A DNA stretch of 41,047 nucleotides from contig CAYRJA010000016.1 in assembly GCA_964424455.1 (NCBI GenBank), positions 1-41,047 on the forward strand. Direction: 5' to 3'. Shown here one piece after another: positions 1 through 10,249 of the stretch; positions within the stretch are counted from its first letter, which is position 1; each line of letters starts with the position of its first letter. The translations under genes were made by a program, and so were the position numbers. Below the pieces are notes generated by a model. The model did no database searches, had not been told where the DNA came from, and worked only from the letters and a program-made list of their open reading frames with translations. The stretch comes from CAYRJA01 sp964424455. Its GTDB lineage: Bacteria > Bacteroidota > Bacteroidia > Chitinophagales > UBA10324.

Positions 1-3000
1 ATGGTTACCGTTCCGGAGTTGCTAACGGTAGTTACATCCTGATAAAGATAAGAACCTTGTATAGTCACTTCACGGTAAAAAACACGATAGGATCCCGCCG
101 ACCCTGTCCAGTCCACTTTCAATTGTTTGTTTGCAGGAGAACTGAGGGATATGCCTATGGGCATAGCACACAAAGTGGTTACTCCCAATGTATCACCGCT
201 TGCCGGGCATCCTGTTAATGCTGCTCCTGTCTGAGTAATGGTAATGTTGTAAGTTCCATTAGCTAACAATCCTGAAATAGTCTTAGGTGGAGTAACAGAA
301 CTGATAGAACCGGACGAGCTTCCGTTATACACAATGCTATAATTACCAGTACCAACCGGGTTCCAATTTAATGTAACGCTGTTATCCGTTTTTTCCACAA
401 CATTAATTGCAAATGAAGCACCGGAGCTGTGTTCAACAATAACAGTGTTACTTGCAACATCCCAACATTCAGTTGCATGGGCTACAAAGCGATAGTACAC
501 CTTTGAGGTTAACGGTGTGGCAGTATAGCTGAATGTATTGTTTATCCCGGGAGCAGAACTCCATACAACATTATCCGTTGACTGCTGCCATTCATAACTA
601 CGACCTTTTGCACCTGTTACAGAAAGAGCAACTGAATTACCTGAACATATAATAGTTGATAGAGGAGTCACATTTCCGCCTAATGGGAAAGGAGCTGTTG
701 TGGTATATGCTCCAAGAGTCTGCTGACCATTCATGGTTAGTTTATTATTAACTACATCAACTGGTCCTGTTTGAGCTGACCAGTTTATACCACCATCTGT
801 TGATTTGTAAGCGATGTAGTAATTTTCAACGAACCCGTTTAATTCATATGGAGTATCATAATAATTAAATGTAACGACTGCATTTAATCCTGAATTCACA
901 GTTGGAGAAAGTGTGAAGTATCTGAGTGCACTGCCGTTGGCACAACCAATAGGAATTTCAGAACCGATTACTCTTGAGCATAAAGTATTACCGGGAGAAT
1001 TACCCTGTGCTTTTACCTCAATTCCTAATCCGCCGAAAGTATTATTTACATTAATAGGCAGGTTTCTGCTCGTTTCAATTTTCCCAAGAACAAATGTAGT
1101 CGGTGTTTCAGACAATGTAGCAGTTGAAGACATTACTATCTTATTCGATCCCGTATTTATAATTCCAGCACTAACTGTTACAGAATTACTTACATTAACA
1201 TCTCCATTGAGATTTCTGTTACCTGTTCCGGTTGCTACAACAAGATGCTTGTAATTACCTGCGAGTAAAGTCTGGTCGCTATTGCTGTAATATGTAACTG
1301 TTCCGAAGAAATTTAATGTTCCAAATCCGCTGATAGCTTCCGGTTGTGGAGAGGATATACTACTTTTTGTAATTGTAATAACATTATTATCATTATTTCC
1401 CATTGTGAAAATACCGCTCCCCGCATTTCTGAGGACAGCACTATTCAACTGGAGATTTACCCCGGGAGAAACACTACCCAGTGTGAAATCACCTCCAACT
1501 GTAACAGTATTTACAACTAATGCGGTTCCGCCTACAGTTCCTGGATTCTGTATATCCAGATTGTTGCAACTTAAATCAGCACCATTTCCAATCGTCGCCG
1601 TAAAACCATTATTGGTTCTTATTTTAAGATTGTAATAGTTCACAGAGGGAATAACCTGATTACCCGCCGGGAACTGAGTGCCTAAACAGAAATAAGTGGT
1701 TCCGGTTCCGGCATTGTATGTAGCAGCAGCTAAATTAGAGTTGCCACCATTATCTTCAATATATAAGGTGCCTGAACTCTGATTAAAGTTTCCCAGTTGA
1801 TCTATTTTCTTAACGGTCAAATCGTAGCCAGCCATATTAAACACGCCGCTGGCAGCTACTGCCAATTCCTTTAGTGAGGCAGCCCCTGAAATCGAGTTTC
1901 CTAAAGAGTATGTTCCTCCGGCATTTATTCTTATTCTGCTGTCTCCAAAATTTCCGTTTCCGTTAATAATATTTGAAATTCCATTTAAAGTAATCAGAGA
2001 GCTTCCACTGTTAGAAATACTTCCGCTATTGGATAAATCACCTGAAACATTTATCTGTGAATTACCGCTCGCAGAAACAGTTCCGCCCACAATAAAGTTA
2101 CCGCTTATGTTCATTTGAGAATTACCTTGTGTATTTATTGTACCATTTCCTGTAACATTCCCGCCAACGTAAACCTGAGTAGTACCGTTAGTATTAATAG
2201 TACCGCTATTCGAAATATTTTGAATTACATGAAGGTTATTGTTATATCCGGAGGTAATATCTAACTGCGCACCATTGTTAATGGTTAAGTTCTTACAATA
2301 TGCATCACTTATTGACGAGGCATCCAGTTGAGGATAATTTCCGCTTCCCACAATAGGAATAATTACATCTGCACAAGCCGTAGGGTAATTTGCAGGATTC
2401 CAATTGGAATTGTTAAACCAATCAGTACCTGCAGTACCTAACCATGTATGTAATGAACAGTCAGGAATAGTTGCATACGCTATCCTGTTGGAATTACTGC
2501 TGGTAAAACAACTATTATTGGATCTTACTCGGTAGTAATAAGTTGTATTTGCCACAAGGCCTGTTACAGTCTTTGAAGTGGTATTGCCTACATTCAGGTT
2601 ATTGTGTCCTGATACAAAATTTGTAAATAAAGAATCAGTCGCTACATCAAGGAAGTAGCTGGTAGCTCCAGAAGCAGCATTCCAGTTTACCGTAATATCA
2701 CTGATAGTGGCTCCTGAACCCGCAATTGCAACAGGAGTTGCTGTCAAAGGTGTTACAGTTACGGTTACTGAAGCACATGTAGTATTAAAATTGCACGGAG
2801 TCCCGTTCTCGTAGCGTCCGTAATAAGCGGTAGTTATTGTGGGGGTTACTGATAAATTATTGCCTGTTCCAACTAAAGATACTCCGCAAGAAGAGGAATA
2901 CCATTTAATAACTTCTCCGGTACCACCGCCACCGCCATTCAGAGTCAGTGTAACATTATCCCCGTAGCAGATTGTTGTAGCAGATGCAGTTGCAGAAACC

Positions 3001-6000
3001 GGATTGGCAGATTTCTGGTTCACTGTAATAGTCACCGGACTGCTTGTAATAGTACACCCTTCGCCATTTAGTGTTGTAGTAGCTGTATAGTTATTTGATC
3101 CGACTGGAGGTGTAACAGTTGCTGTTGCTGTTGTATTATTTGCACCGGAATATCCAACTGATCCGATTGTAGCAGGACCGGCGAATGAGGTGGTATAACC
3201 TGATTTAGTAATTGATAAAGCCCAGTTAGTTAATGTCCCAGTTGAGCTATTAGCATCATCAAATACCATTAGTGTCCATGTGCCGTCAATAGGTGCTCCG
3301 TTAAGTGCGTTTGCGGGAACCACAGCGGTATAATCTCCACCGCTTGCCCCTGACCGGTCAGGTGTGGTTAATATTGTTCCTTCAGGTCTGTAAGTATTTG
3401 TAAATGGCGCTGTTCCGGATGTAATATTTGTGGATGCGTCTGTTCTTAAAATTGTATTTGTATAATTATTACCGCTGCTGCCATTATCGGAAGATAAAAG
3501 CATCGCTCTTGTCCCACTCGGATCAACCAGGAAGATATCCAGATGATTGTCATCGCCGTGAGCAATATTAAGTGTAACCTGAATAACATCGCTAGAAGAT
3601 AAGGTTGCAGCACCACTTCCATTTAATTTAATTGTGGAATAGGGATAAGCATAATTAGCATTATCTGGAATACTTACTGAAATAGCACCTGAAGTACCGG
3701 AAAAGGTTTGACTAACTACGCCTCCTGAGTTTGTTGCTGTCAGTACAGAACTTAAAGGACTGCACAATAATGATGAAGAAGGTGTCACAGTTACAGATGG
3801 AAGGTCGCTTATATTAATGGATGTTGACCCAGTTGATGCACAACCATAAGCATCTGTGATGGTGACATGATAAGTGCCACTCATTGCAATTGATGCGGCA
3901 GATATATTTGGATTCTCCTGAGAAGAATTAAATGAGTTTGGACCAGACCATGAATATATAAATGGACTTGTACCGCCTGTTCTGTTAGCATTCAGATTAA
4001 TATTGCTTCCTACACAAACAACTGAATTAAATCCATAGGGAACTACAGAAAAAGTAAGTGGTGCAAGAGAACTGCATGATATATCATCCAATCCAAAATC
4101 ATTACCTCCCAGTGATGTTTGCAAGTCTACAATTGAAAGAACGACAGAAGTAGATGCACCGGAGTTCCATGTTCCATAAAACCTTTGCCATATAAATGGT
4201 CCTGAATTGCTGTTAACCCCGGCAGTCAGAACAGCCCCTGTTCCTATAACATTTCCATCAACTGCAAACTGAAGTTGTGCAAACGGGCTTGAGTTATTCA
4301 GACTTCTTGCAAATGCCGAGAAGTAATAAACAGTATTTGGCTGAACTGTAACAGTCTGTGACCACACAACAGGTGACCCTGCTGCACCATTTACCATCAT
4401 AAATTTACCGGATCCGCTGGTATGATCATCGCCATAAAAATTGGGATGATAATCATTTGCATCATCACCAATTGCATATTTTCCTTCAAGCCATAAACCA
4501 GTCGTAGAACCGGTATAGGTAGTAGGAGAAAAGGTGTATGAACTGGAAAATCCAGTATTCCCTGACTCAAAATTCCCATTAGTTACTAACTCTACAGCAA
4601 CAGTTACCGCGTTCAAACCGGTACATCCATTTACATCTGTTACTGTAACTGCATATATTCCTGCTAAATCTACTGATAACGGATTAGTTGTTCCGCCATT
4701 GCTCCATAAGAAAGTATTTGGGGTTGTAGTAGAACTCGCCGTCAGCTGAACATTTCCGTTTGTTCCGCAATAATTTGTTGAGATAGAAACTGTCGGTAAT
4801 GGATTAACTGTTACAGTAATGCTGTTGGTTGAATAACATCCGGTTGCATTAATAGTTTCTGTCAATGTATAAGTAATATTACTTGTAGGATTTGCTGAAG
4901 GATTTGAAACTGTCGTACTTGTCAGTGCTGTGGATGGACTCCATACATAAGTGCGTCCTCCGGGATTTGTTCCGCCGAGTTGAACACTTGAACCATAACA
5001 AACTGATTTATTTCCGCCTGTATTATTTCCGGGTAGTGGATTTACTGTTACAGTAACAGTATTAGCCGAAGTACATCCTGTGGCTGTAATAGTTTCAGTA
5101 AGGGTGTAAGTGATAGTTGTGGTCGGATTCGCAGTCGGTTGGGAAGAGTTGGTACTGCTCAATGCAGTTGAAGGACTCCAACTGTAAGTATTTCCACCTG
5201 TACTTGCTGCACCAATTGTAGTACTTGATCCGTTACAATATATCTTATCAGAACCTGCATTATCACTGGGAACTGGATTTACTGTTACAGTTTTTACAGT
5301 GGCGGAACTGCTGCAGCCCATTCCATCAACAGTAACAACATTATAATTGTTTGCTCCTAATGCTATAGGATTAATACTTGAAATACCGGTAGTATTAGTT
5401 GTTCCTGAATAGGTTATCGAACCTATTGTTGATGGACCGGTAATTACATTTGAATAAACCCCCATCGGTCTCTTAATAGTTAAAGTCCAACTGTCTATTG
5501 TACCTCCGCTACCTGAGTTATTATCATCCCATACTCTTAAAGACCATACTCCATCAAATGAAGCGCCTGTTAGTGCATTGGAGGGAACTACGGAATTATA
5601 GTTTCCTGATCCGTTATATGCTGCATCACTTCTTTCAGAAGATGAAGTGCCTGATGTTATAGTACCCTCAGGTTTATAGGTTCCTGTTACAGGAGCAGAA
5701 GATACAGTATTAATATTAGTTGAAGCATCTGTACTCAGTACAACTCCATTATAGTCGCTGCCCGAACCTCCGTTATCTGAAGATAAGAGCATGGCACGGG
5801 TTCCGGATGGGTCAACCAAGAATATGTCCAGGTCATTGGCGTTATCATCGTCAATATACAAAGTTACACTTATAACATCTGTAGGTTGAAGTGTAAGACC
5901 CCCACTTCCACTTATAGTATTTGTTGAATAAGTATAGGAAGTATTACTATTATCAACAACAGAAATATTAGAGTTATTCGTACTTGAAAAAATTTTATCA

Positions 6001-9000
6001 ACTGTTCCTCCTGAATTAGTTGCTGTAAATACAGCGCTTGTTCCGCTGCATATAGTAGCAGGAGAGGGAGAAGTGGTAACAGTAGGAGCATTTGGCAATG
6101 CATGAACAGTTACAACTGCTGAATTAGAAGTAACTGAAGGTGTACAGGTGCCGCTTACCACCACATCATAACTTCCGGCATCACCCACTACCGCACTCGA
6201 GATACTGTAACCCGAATTGGTTGCACCTGAAATATTTGATCCGCCTTCTCTCCATTGGTAAGTTAATCCTAATCCTGATGCTGTAACACTTAAATTAATT
6301 GAACTTCCTGCACAAACTGCTGCATCTGTTGGGTGGCTGCTTATTGAAGGAGCTTCGTTCACTGTAATTTGTATTGCAGTAGAAACATCCGATATATTTC
6401 CTGAATAAACAGTTCTCCTGTACCATGTATCTTGTGTGAGTGAACCTGGAGCATAGTTCTGCGTGTTGTTGATTCCGCTTGCAGAAGTGAATCCTGATGT
6501 TGCATTTATAATACTACTTTCCCACAAATAGGTATAGGTTCCATTTCCGCCACTTGGAAATGACCCTGTTAAACCTGCAGGAGTTTGTCCGCTACAAATA
6601 GTTTGATCTGCAGTAACCGAATTTGTAGCAATTGCAGGAATCTGATTTCCTATTTGAAAATCTCCAAAGGCAGTTAATCCTGTAACCTGAGTGTTAAGAG
6701 AATTTAATGTTCCCATTGTATTAGTAGTCCATGTGGAGCCATTGCGGTTATTTGAAATGAAAGTGGAAGTATTAACACCTCCATCTTTATCTCCTGCCAC
6801 ATAATTAAATACTGTTGAAGCGGTGTTACCGCTATTAGTAAAAACAATTCCCGAGTTGGTTAGTGTCCAGTATCTGTTCACGCTTAATGTAGGATTAACA
6901 CCTGAGGTTAGAATATTCGGATGATCAGAAGAAACAGTGCTTCCTGTTAAGGTACCGCCCGTAGAAACATTAGTAAATGTTACAGAGACATTTGTATAAT
7001 TGGTTGCGTCGCCCACAAAGAAATTTCTTGAGACACCGGCGCCTGTCGGGATATTCCATCTCAGGTTACCGATAACCCAACCTGTACCTGCACCTGTAAC
7101 ACTTACACCCGACGCAAGAATCAGTACATTTGAATTAGTAGTGATTTTGCCATTTGTGAAAGTAAGACCTGTATTGACAGTTGTGTTAACGCTATTACCT
7201 AAAACAAGTCCGTTGGTATTGTTTAGTGCAAGAGTTCCGAAAGTGGTAGCTGATGTACCGAGAATATTGTTTGCCACACTCTGCCCATTGGTAAAAGTAA
7301 GTGTGCCTGTTCCCTGGTTAAAAGTACCGCTGTTGGAGAAATCTCCCCCAATATTAAGCGCCGGATTGTTGGCTGTACCGTTATAAGTAGCTCCCGAATT
7401 AATAGTTAAATCTCCCGAAAGAGTAATCGTTCCTGCAGTAATCGTTTTTGAAGCGCCTGTCAAGGTAACATTGGCATAATCTGCTCTGGCTGTTACAGGC
7501 TGTGTTCCTGCTGCGTTATATTCAATGGTTGATGCGCTGCCAAGAGTAATAGTAGGAGAGTTAGTCGAACTAATTGCACCTGTTGCACTTCCGGTAAATG
7601 CAACTGTATTTGCCGTCTTGAAAGTCCCATTTATGGTAACTACAGCACTTGTTCCCATAGAGATTACACTCGTACCTGCGTTCATGGTGGAACCGGCTGT
7701 TACTGTCAGAGATTTAGAATTTGCCATTCCCACCGCTGTATTAGAAGTAGTCAGTAAGCTTAATGTATTTGCACTCCCTACAACAATATTTCCTGTAACA
7801 TTTGATGATGTGATAGACCCGCTCAGAGTGGCGCCGGTTGCACTCGTATTATCAATGTAAAGATTATTGTAAGCACCCGAACTGAAAAAGTTTACAGACT
7901 GAGCTGAATTACCCGTATAAGAGAACGTACTTGTTGTTCCTGCTGTGAGCGTTTGCTGACCACCAAGTGTCAATGTTCCTTTAAGGTTTAGATTACCTGC
8001 ACCTCCACTCATGACGATTCTTCTTCCTGTATTATTAACAGTGGCAAAAGTGATTCCTCCATTAGCATTTAATGTTCCTGTTGTAATAACAATTTCCTGA
8101 ACACGGCTTGTGGTTGTACTTGTTGTTCCTGCTAAAGAAATTAATCCGCCCACTGTTGCTGTCCCTCCGTTAATATTCCATGAAGCATTTACGCTGTTAG
8201 AAGTAGGTTGGTTAATAGTAACCCCGCCACTAACTGTAAGAGCGCTGGTACCACTGTGAGTGAGCATAGTAGGTGTTCCGCTGGCATTAAAGGTCAGCGA
8301 AGTTGCTGAATTGCTGTTATTCATCGTGTAGGATGATGCCGTGGAAGTAAGAATAATATTGGGGAATGTAGTAGTACCTGAACCACCAATCGTTCCTGTA
8401 CCGGTGAACGAAACATCACTTGAACCGCCTGAGAATGTGGCTCCGTTATTAGTCCAGTTTCCGGCAATACTAATATCATAATTACTTCCGCTGGTGCTTA
8501 TAGTTCCGGTAGAAAGTGTCATGTTTCCGTTAATAGTTAAGTTCCCGCCAAGTGTAGCGGTACCTGAACCGGCAAGAATCAAATGATGATAAGTTGCACT
8601 CCTGATAATTTGTCCGGCACCGTTGTAGTTAACCGTTGAATTTGTAGCTGTAGTAAAACCACCCCCTGTAATGTCGCCTCCGATATTTAATGTACCCGCG
8701 CCTGAGATAGTAACCTGGTTTCTCGCTGAGCTGCCATTCATTGTAATGTCCCCTGTAACATTAACAGTACCGCTTGAAATGGTTAATCGGCAATCGCGGT
8801 CATCACTTGAAGTATTTTGCATAATAATTGAACCGCAGATAAGCGTTCCTGTTGCCACATCCAGTATTTTATTATCGTTTGAACCGGTTCCTGCATTGAT
8901 AGTCACAGCATTAGTTACAGTCAGAGAATTGCCTGCACTGATTGTAACTGTATTAGCAGAGCTTCCTCCATTCATGGTAAGACTATTACATACAGCGGCT

Positions 9001-9212
9001 GTGTTAATCGTTATAGTTCCTGTAACCCCGTTAGGAATTACTACATTATGTGCTGATGTCGGAACCTGATTAAGTGACCAGTTTGCAGCAGTGTTCCAGT
9101 TCGAACTGCTGGATCCGTCCCATGTGTTGGTTTGTGCTGAAGCAGCAAGAGCCACAAGTGTAATGCCTAATGCAAGGATTGACCACTTGGTAGATTTTAC
9201 AATTTTTTTCAT
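1..9212 (-). CDS. Giant secreted adhesin-like multidomain protein (partial, 3' end outside window)
   Basis: The frame is open from the ATG at 9212 to the window edge, giving at least 3070 codons; I checked frame agreement at about 5.8 kb and 3.5 kb. Residues 1-26 form a signal peptide (MKK start, hydrophobic core, ASA|Q). Residues about 30-850 are short Asn/Gly/Thr/Ser-rich beta-strand repeats of the autotransporter or beta-helix kind (recurring GTxxNVxGDIT patterns). Residues about 850-1070 are Ig-like. P-domains (proprotein convertase type) lie at about 1075-1250 and 1830-2005, both with IFLVDPSGTRAMLLSSDNG. SprB/PKD-like Ig repeats lie between them, followed by a DUF642-like carbohydrate-binding region with NGNFESG near 1540. 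Fibronectin III modules are seen near 2155-2240 and 2925-3070. This is a typical Bacteroidota surface protein; a C-terminal T9SS sorting domain is expected but not visible. The ligand is unknown. Confidence 0.9.
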   Translation of the reverse strand, partial: MKKIVKSTKWSILALGITLVALAASAQTNTWDGSSSSNWNTAANWSLNQVPTSAHNVVIPNGVTGTITINTAAVCNSLTMNGGSSANTVTISAGNSLTVTNAVTINAGTGSNDNKILDVATGTLICGSIIMQNTSSDDRDCRLTISSGTVNVTGDITMNGSSARNQVTISGAGTLNIGGDITGGGFTTATNSTVNYNGAGQIIRSATYHHLILAGSGTATLGGNLTINGNMTLSTGTISTSGSNYDISIAGNWTNNGATFSGGSSDVSFTGTGTIGGSGTTTFPNIILTSTASSYTMNNSNSATSLTFNASGTPTMLTHSGTSALTVSGGVTINQPTSNSVNASWNINGGTATVGGLISLAGTTSTTTSRVQEIVITTGTLNANGGITFATVNNTGRRIVMSGGAGNLNLKGTLTLGGQQTLTAGTTSTFSYTGNSAQSVNFFSSGAYNNLYIDNTSATGATLSGSITSSNVTGNIVVGSANTLSLLTTSNTAVGMANSKSLTVTAGSTMNAGTSVISMGTSAVVTINGTFKTANTVAFTGSATGAISSTNSPTITLGSASTIEYNAAGTQPVTARADYANVTLTGASKTITAGTITLSGDLTINSGATYNGTANNPALNIGGDFSNSGTFNQGTGTLTFTNGQSVANNILGTSATTFGTLALNNTNGLVLGNSVNTTVNTGLTFTNGKITTNSNVLILASGVSVTGAGTGWVIGNLRWNIPTGAGVSRNFFVGDATNYTNVSVTFTNVSTGGTLTGSTVSSDHPNILTSGVNPTLSVNRYWTLTNSGIVFTNSGNTASTVFNYVAGDKDGGVNTSTFISNNRNGSTWTTNTMGTLNSLNTQVTGLTAFGDFQIGNQIPAIATNSVTADQTICSGQTPAGLTGSFPSGGNGTYTYLWESSIINATSGFTSASGINNTQNYAPGSLTQDTWYRRTVYSGNISDVSTAIQITVNEAPSISSHPTDAAVCAGSSINLSVTASGLGLTYQWREGGSNISGATNSGYSISSAVVGDAGSYDVVVSGTCTPSVTSNSAVVTVHALPNAPTVTTSPSPATICSGTSAVFTATNSGGTVDKIFSSTNNSNISVVDNSNTSYTYSTNTISGSGGLTLQPTDVISVTLYIDDDNANDLDIFLVDPSGTRAMLLSSDNGGSGSDYNGVVLSTDASTNINTVSSAPVTGTYKPEGTITSGTSSSERSDAAYNGSGNYNSVVPSNALTGASFDGVWSLRVWDDNNSGSGGTIDSWTLTIKRPMGVYSNVITGPSTIGSITYSGTTNTTGISSINPIALGANNYNVVTVDGMGCSSSATVKTVTVNPVPSDNAGSDKIYCNGSSTTIGAASTGGNTYSWSPSTALSSTNSSQPTANPTTTITYTLTETITATGCTSANTVTVTVNPLPGNNTGGNKSVCYGSSVQLGGTNPGGRTYVWSPSTALTSTTVSNPSANPTSNITYTLTETINATGCYSTNSITVTVNPLPTVSISTNYCGTNGNVQLTASSTTTPNTFLWSNGGTTNPLSVDLAGIYAVTVTDVNGCTGLNAVTVAVELVTNGNFESGNTGFSSSYTFSPTTYTGSTTGLWLEGKYAIGDDANDYHPNFYGDDHTSGSGKFMMVNGAAGSPVVWSQTVTVQPNTVYYFSAFARSLNNSSPFAQLQFAVDGNVIGTGAVLTAGVNSNSGPFIWQRFYGTWNSGASTSVVLSIVDLQTSLGGNDFGLDDISCSSLAPLTFSVVPYGFNSVVCVGSNINLNANRTGGTSPFIYSWSGPNSFNSSQENPNISAASIAMSGTYHVTITDAYGCASTGSTSINISDLPSVTVTPSSSLLCSPLSSVLTATNSGGVVSQTFSGTSGAISVSIPDNANYAYPYSTIKLNGSGAATLSSSDVIQVTLNIAHGDDNHLDIFLVDPSGTRAMLLSSDNGSSGNNYTNTILRTDASTNITSGTAPFTNTYRPEGTILTTPDRSGASGGDYTAVVPANALNGAPIDGTWTLMVFDDANSSTGTLTNWALSITKSGYTTSFAGPATIGSVGYSGANNTTATATVTPPVGSNNYTATTTLNGEGCTITSSPVTITVNQKSANPVSATASATTICYGDNVTLTLNGGGGGTGEVIKWYSSSCGVSLVGTGNNLSVTPTITTAYYGRYENGTPCNFNTTCASVTVTVTPLTATPVAIAGSGATISDITVNWNAASGATSYFLDVATDSLFTNFVSGHNNLNVGNTTSKTVTGLVANTTYYYRVRSNNSCFTSSNSNRIAYATIPDCSLHTWLGTAGTDWFNNSNWNPANYPTACADVIIPIVGSGNYPQLDASSISDAYCKNLTINNGAQLDITSGYNNNLHVIQNISNSGTINTNGTTQVYVGGNVTGNGTINTQGNSQMNISGNFIVGGTVSASGNSQINVSGDLSNSGSISNSGSSLITLNGISNIINGNGNFGDSRIRINAGGTYSLGNSISGAASLKELAVAASGVFNMAGYDLTVKKIDQLGNFNQSSGTLYIEDNGGNSNLAAATYNAGTGTTYFCLGTQFPAGNQVIPSVNYYNLKIRTNNGFTATIGNGADLSCNNLDIQNPGTVGGTALVVNTVTVGGDFTLGSVSPGVNLQLNSAVLRNAGSGIFTMGNNDNNVITITKSSISSPQPEAISGFGTLNFFGTVTYYSNSDQTLLAGNYKHLVVATGTGNRNLNGDVNVSNSVTVSAGIINTGSNKIVMSSTATLSETPTTFVLGKIETSRNLPINVNNTFGGLGIEVKAQGNSPGNTLCSRVIGSEIPIGCANGSALRYFTLSPTVNSGLNAVVTFNYYDTPYELNGFVENYYIAYKSTDGGINWSAQTGPVDVVNNKLTMNGQQTLGAYTTTAPFPLGGNVTPLSTIICSGNSVALSVTGAKGRSYEWQQSTDNVVWSSAPGINNTFSYTATPLTSKVYYRFVAHATECWDVASNTVIVEHSSGASFAINVVEKTDNSVTLNWNPVGTGNYSIVYNGSSSGSISSVTPPKTISGLLANGTYNITITQTGAALTGCPASGDTLGVTTLCAMPIGISLSSPANKQLKVDWTGSAGSYRVFYREVTIQGSYLYQDVTTVSNSGTVT

Positions 9213-10249
9213 AACAATAGAAGTTTTTGAGGATGTTCCTTTCTCATAAGAGTTTGAAGAGAACACTATTGTGCTTAATAAAATATCAGTATGAGAATAG
9301 TTAAAAGAAGTACTCATTGGTGTTTTACAATTTATTTTGAGAACCCTTTTCGATTCCAAATCGTCTTTGTTTCATATTATCGTTTTTCATTAATATTATT
9401 TTTTACTAACCAATATTGAACAGAAAGAATAAATTGATATTGATTATCTCAAATCATTAATAATAAATCTGTTATATAACAACAGAAGATATAATAGTAT
9501 GTAGTAATCTAAAGATTGAGATTTGTAAAGTTTATTCCATTCTTTATTGATTTTAATATCATTTTTATTAATTGATTTTTAGTTAATTAAATCTGAATTA
9601 ATTTATAATATTAATTATTTACTCTATTCGTATGAGGATTGCAAAAATATACTCATACTATCTGTGACTTCTAAATATTTAGATAGGTTACATATATTTA
9701 TCGTTTGAAATGATATTTTAATCGTTAATCTTTCTTCAATCAAAGTCTTATAAAATAATGCTTCTCATAAATCTGTTAAATGGGTAGCCTGAATTAACAA
9801 TCATATAATCTTGTAATTGAATGTATATCTTCAATAAAAATATAAAGACTAAACTGTAATAATATTTCTTTCTATAAAGTTTAAATGAAGCAGCAATTAT
9901 CGCACGTACTATGTCCTTAATTACTGTTTTTCTGATTAGCCTGAATATGTAGTGTTAGTTTTCCAATTTTCATTATATAAAGCAGTATAACAACAGTCAA
10001 TTTGGAAGTTGGGAATTAAGTAAAATCATATACAAGTCACATTGTTAGTAAATTTCAGAATAGAATTTCGCTAAGCAGGAAACTATTTAAAGTTGAGGTA
10101 TGCTATTTGATTATCAGGATGTAGTTCTTTTTTGGAATCTCAGCGTAAATAGGAAGCGATATGACAAAACTTTTTGTCATACGATTGTCAAAGTTTATCA
10201 GGATGAAACCAAAAATTAATTCAGGCGTTTAAAAAGTACATAGCAACAC
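9213..10249. other. Long AT-rich intergenic region between the giant adhesin gene and rpoD
   Basis: More than 1 kb lies between two divergent genes without a convincing reading frame or RNA gene. A TAnnTTTG-like -7 box for the minus strand is seen at 9642-9649 (TATTTTTG), which would give the adhesin mRNA a leader of over 400 bases, but no matching -33 element is visible. A near-perfect palindrome lies at 10161-10180. Otherwise I see only AT-rich sequence. Confidence 0.6.
10161..10180. promoter_or_regulatory. Palindrome upstream of rpoD, possible operator
   Basis: ATGACAAAAC followed directly by TTTTTGTCAT is a 20-base dyad with 9 of 10 positions paired. It ends 69 bases before the rpoD ATG. 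A second TTGTCA follows at 10186-10191, so the half-site recurs once as a direct repeat. There is no T-run after it and the gene it precedes is rpoD, which fits an operator better than a terminator. The binding protein is unknown. Confidence 0.45.

Noticed and set aside
913..9069. Several plus-strand reading frames of 70-132 codons
   Set aside because: They lie antisense to the giant minus-strand gene, are low-complexity Val/Pro/Thr/Leu-rich, and have no recognisable motifs. They are shadows of the real frame.
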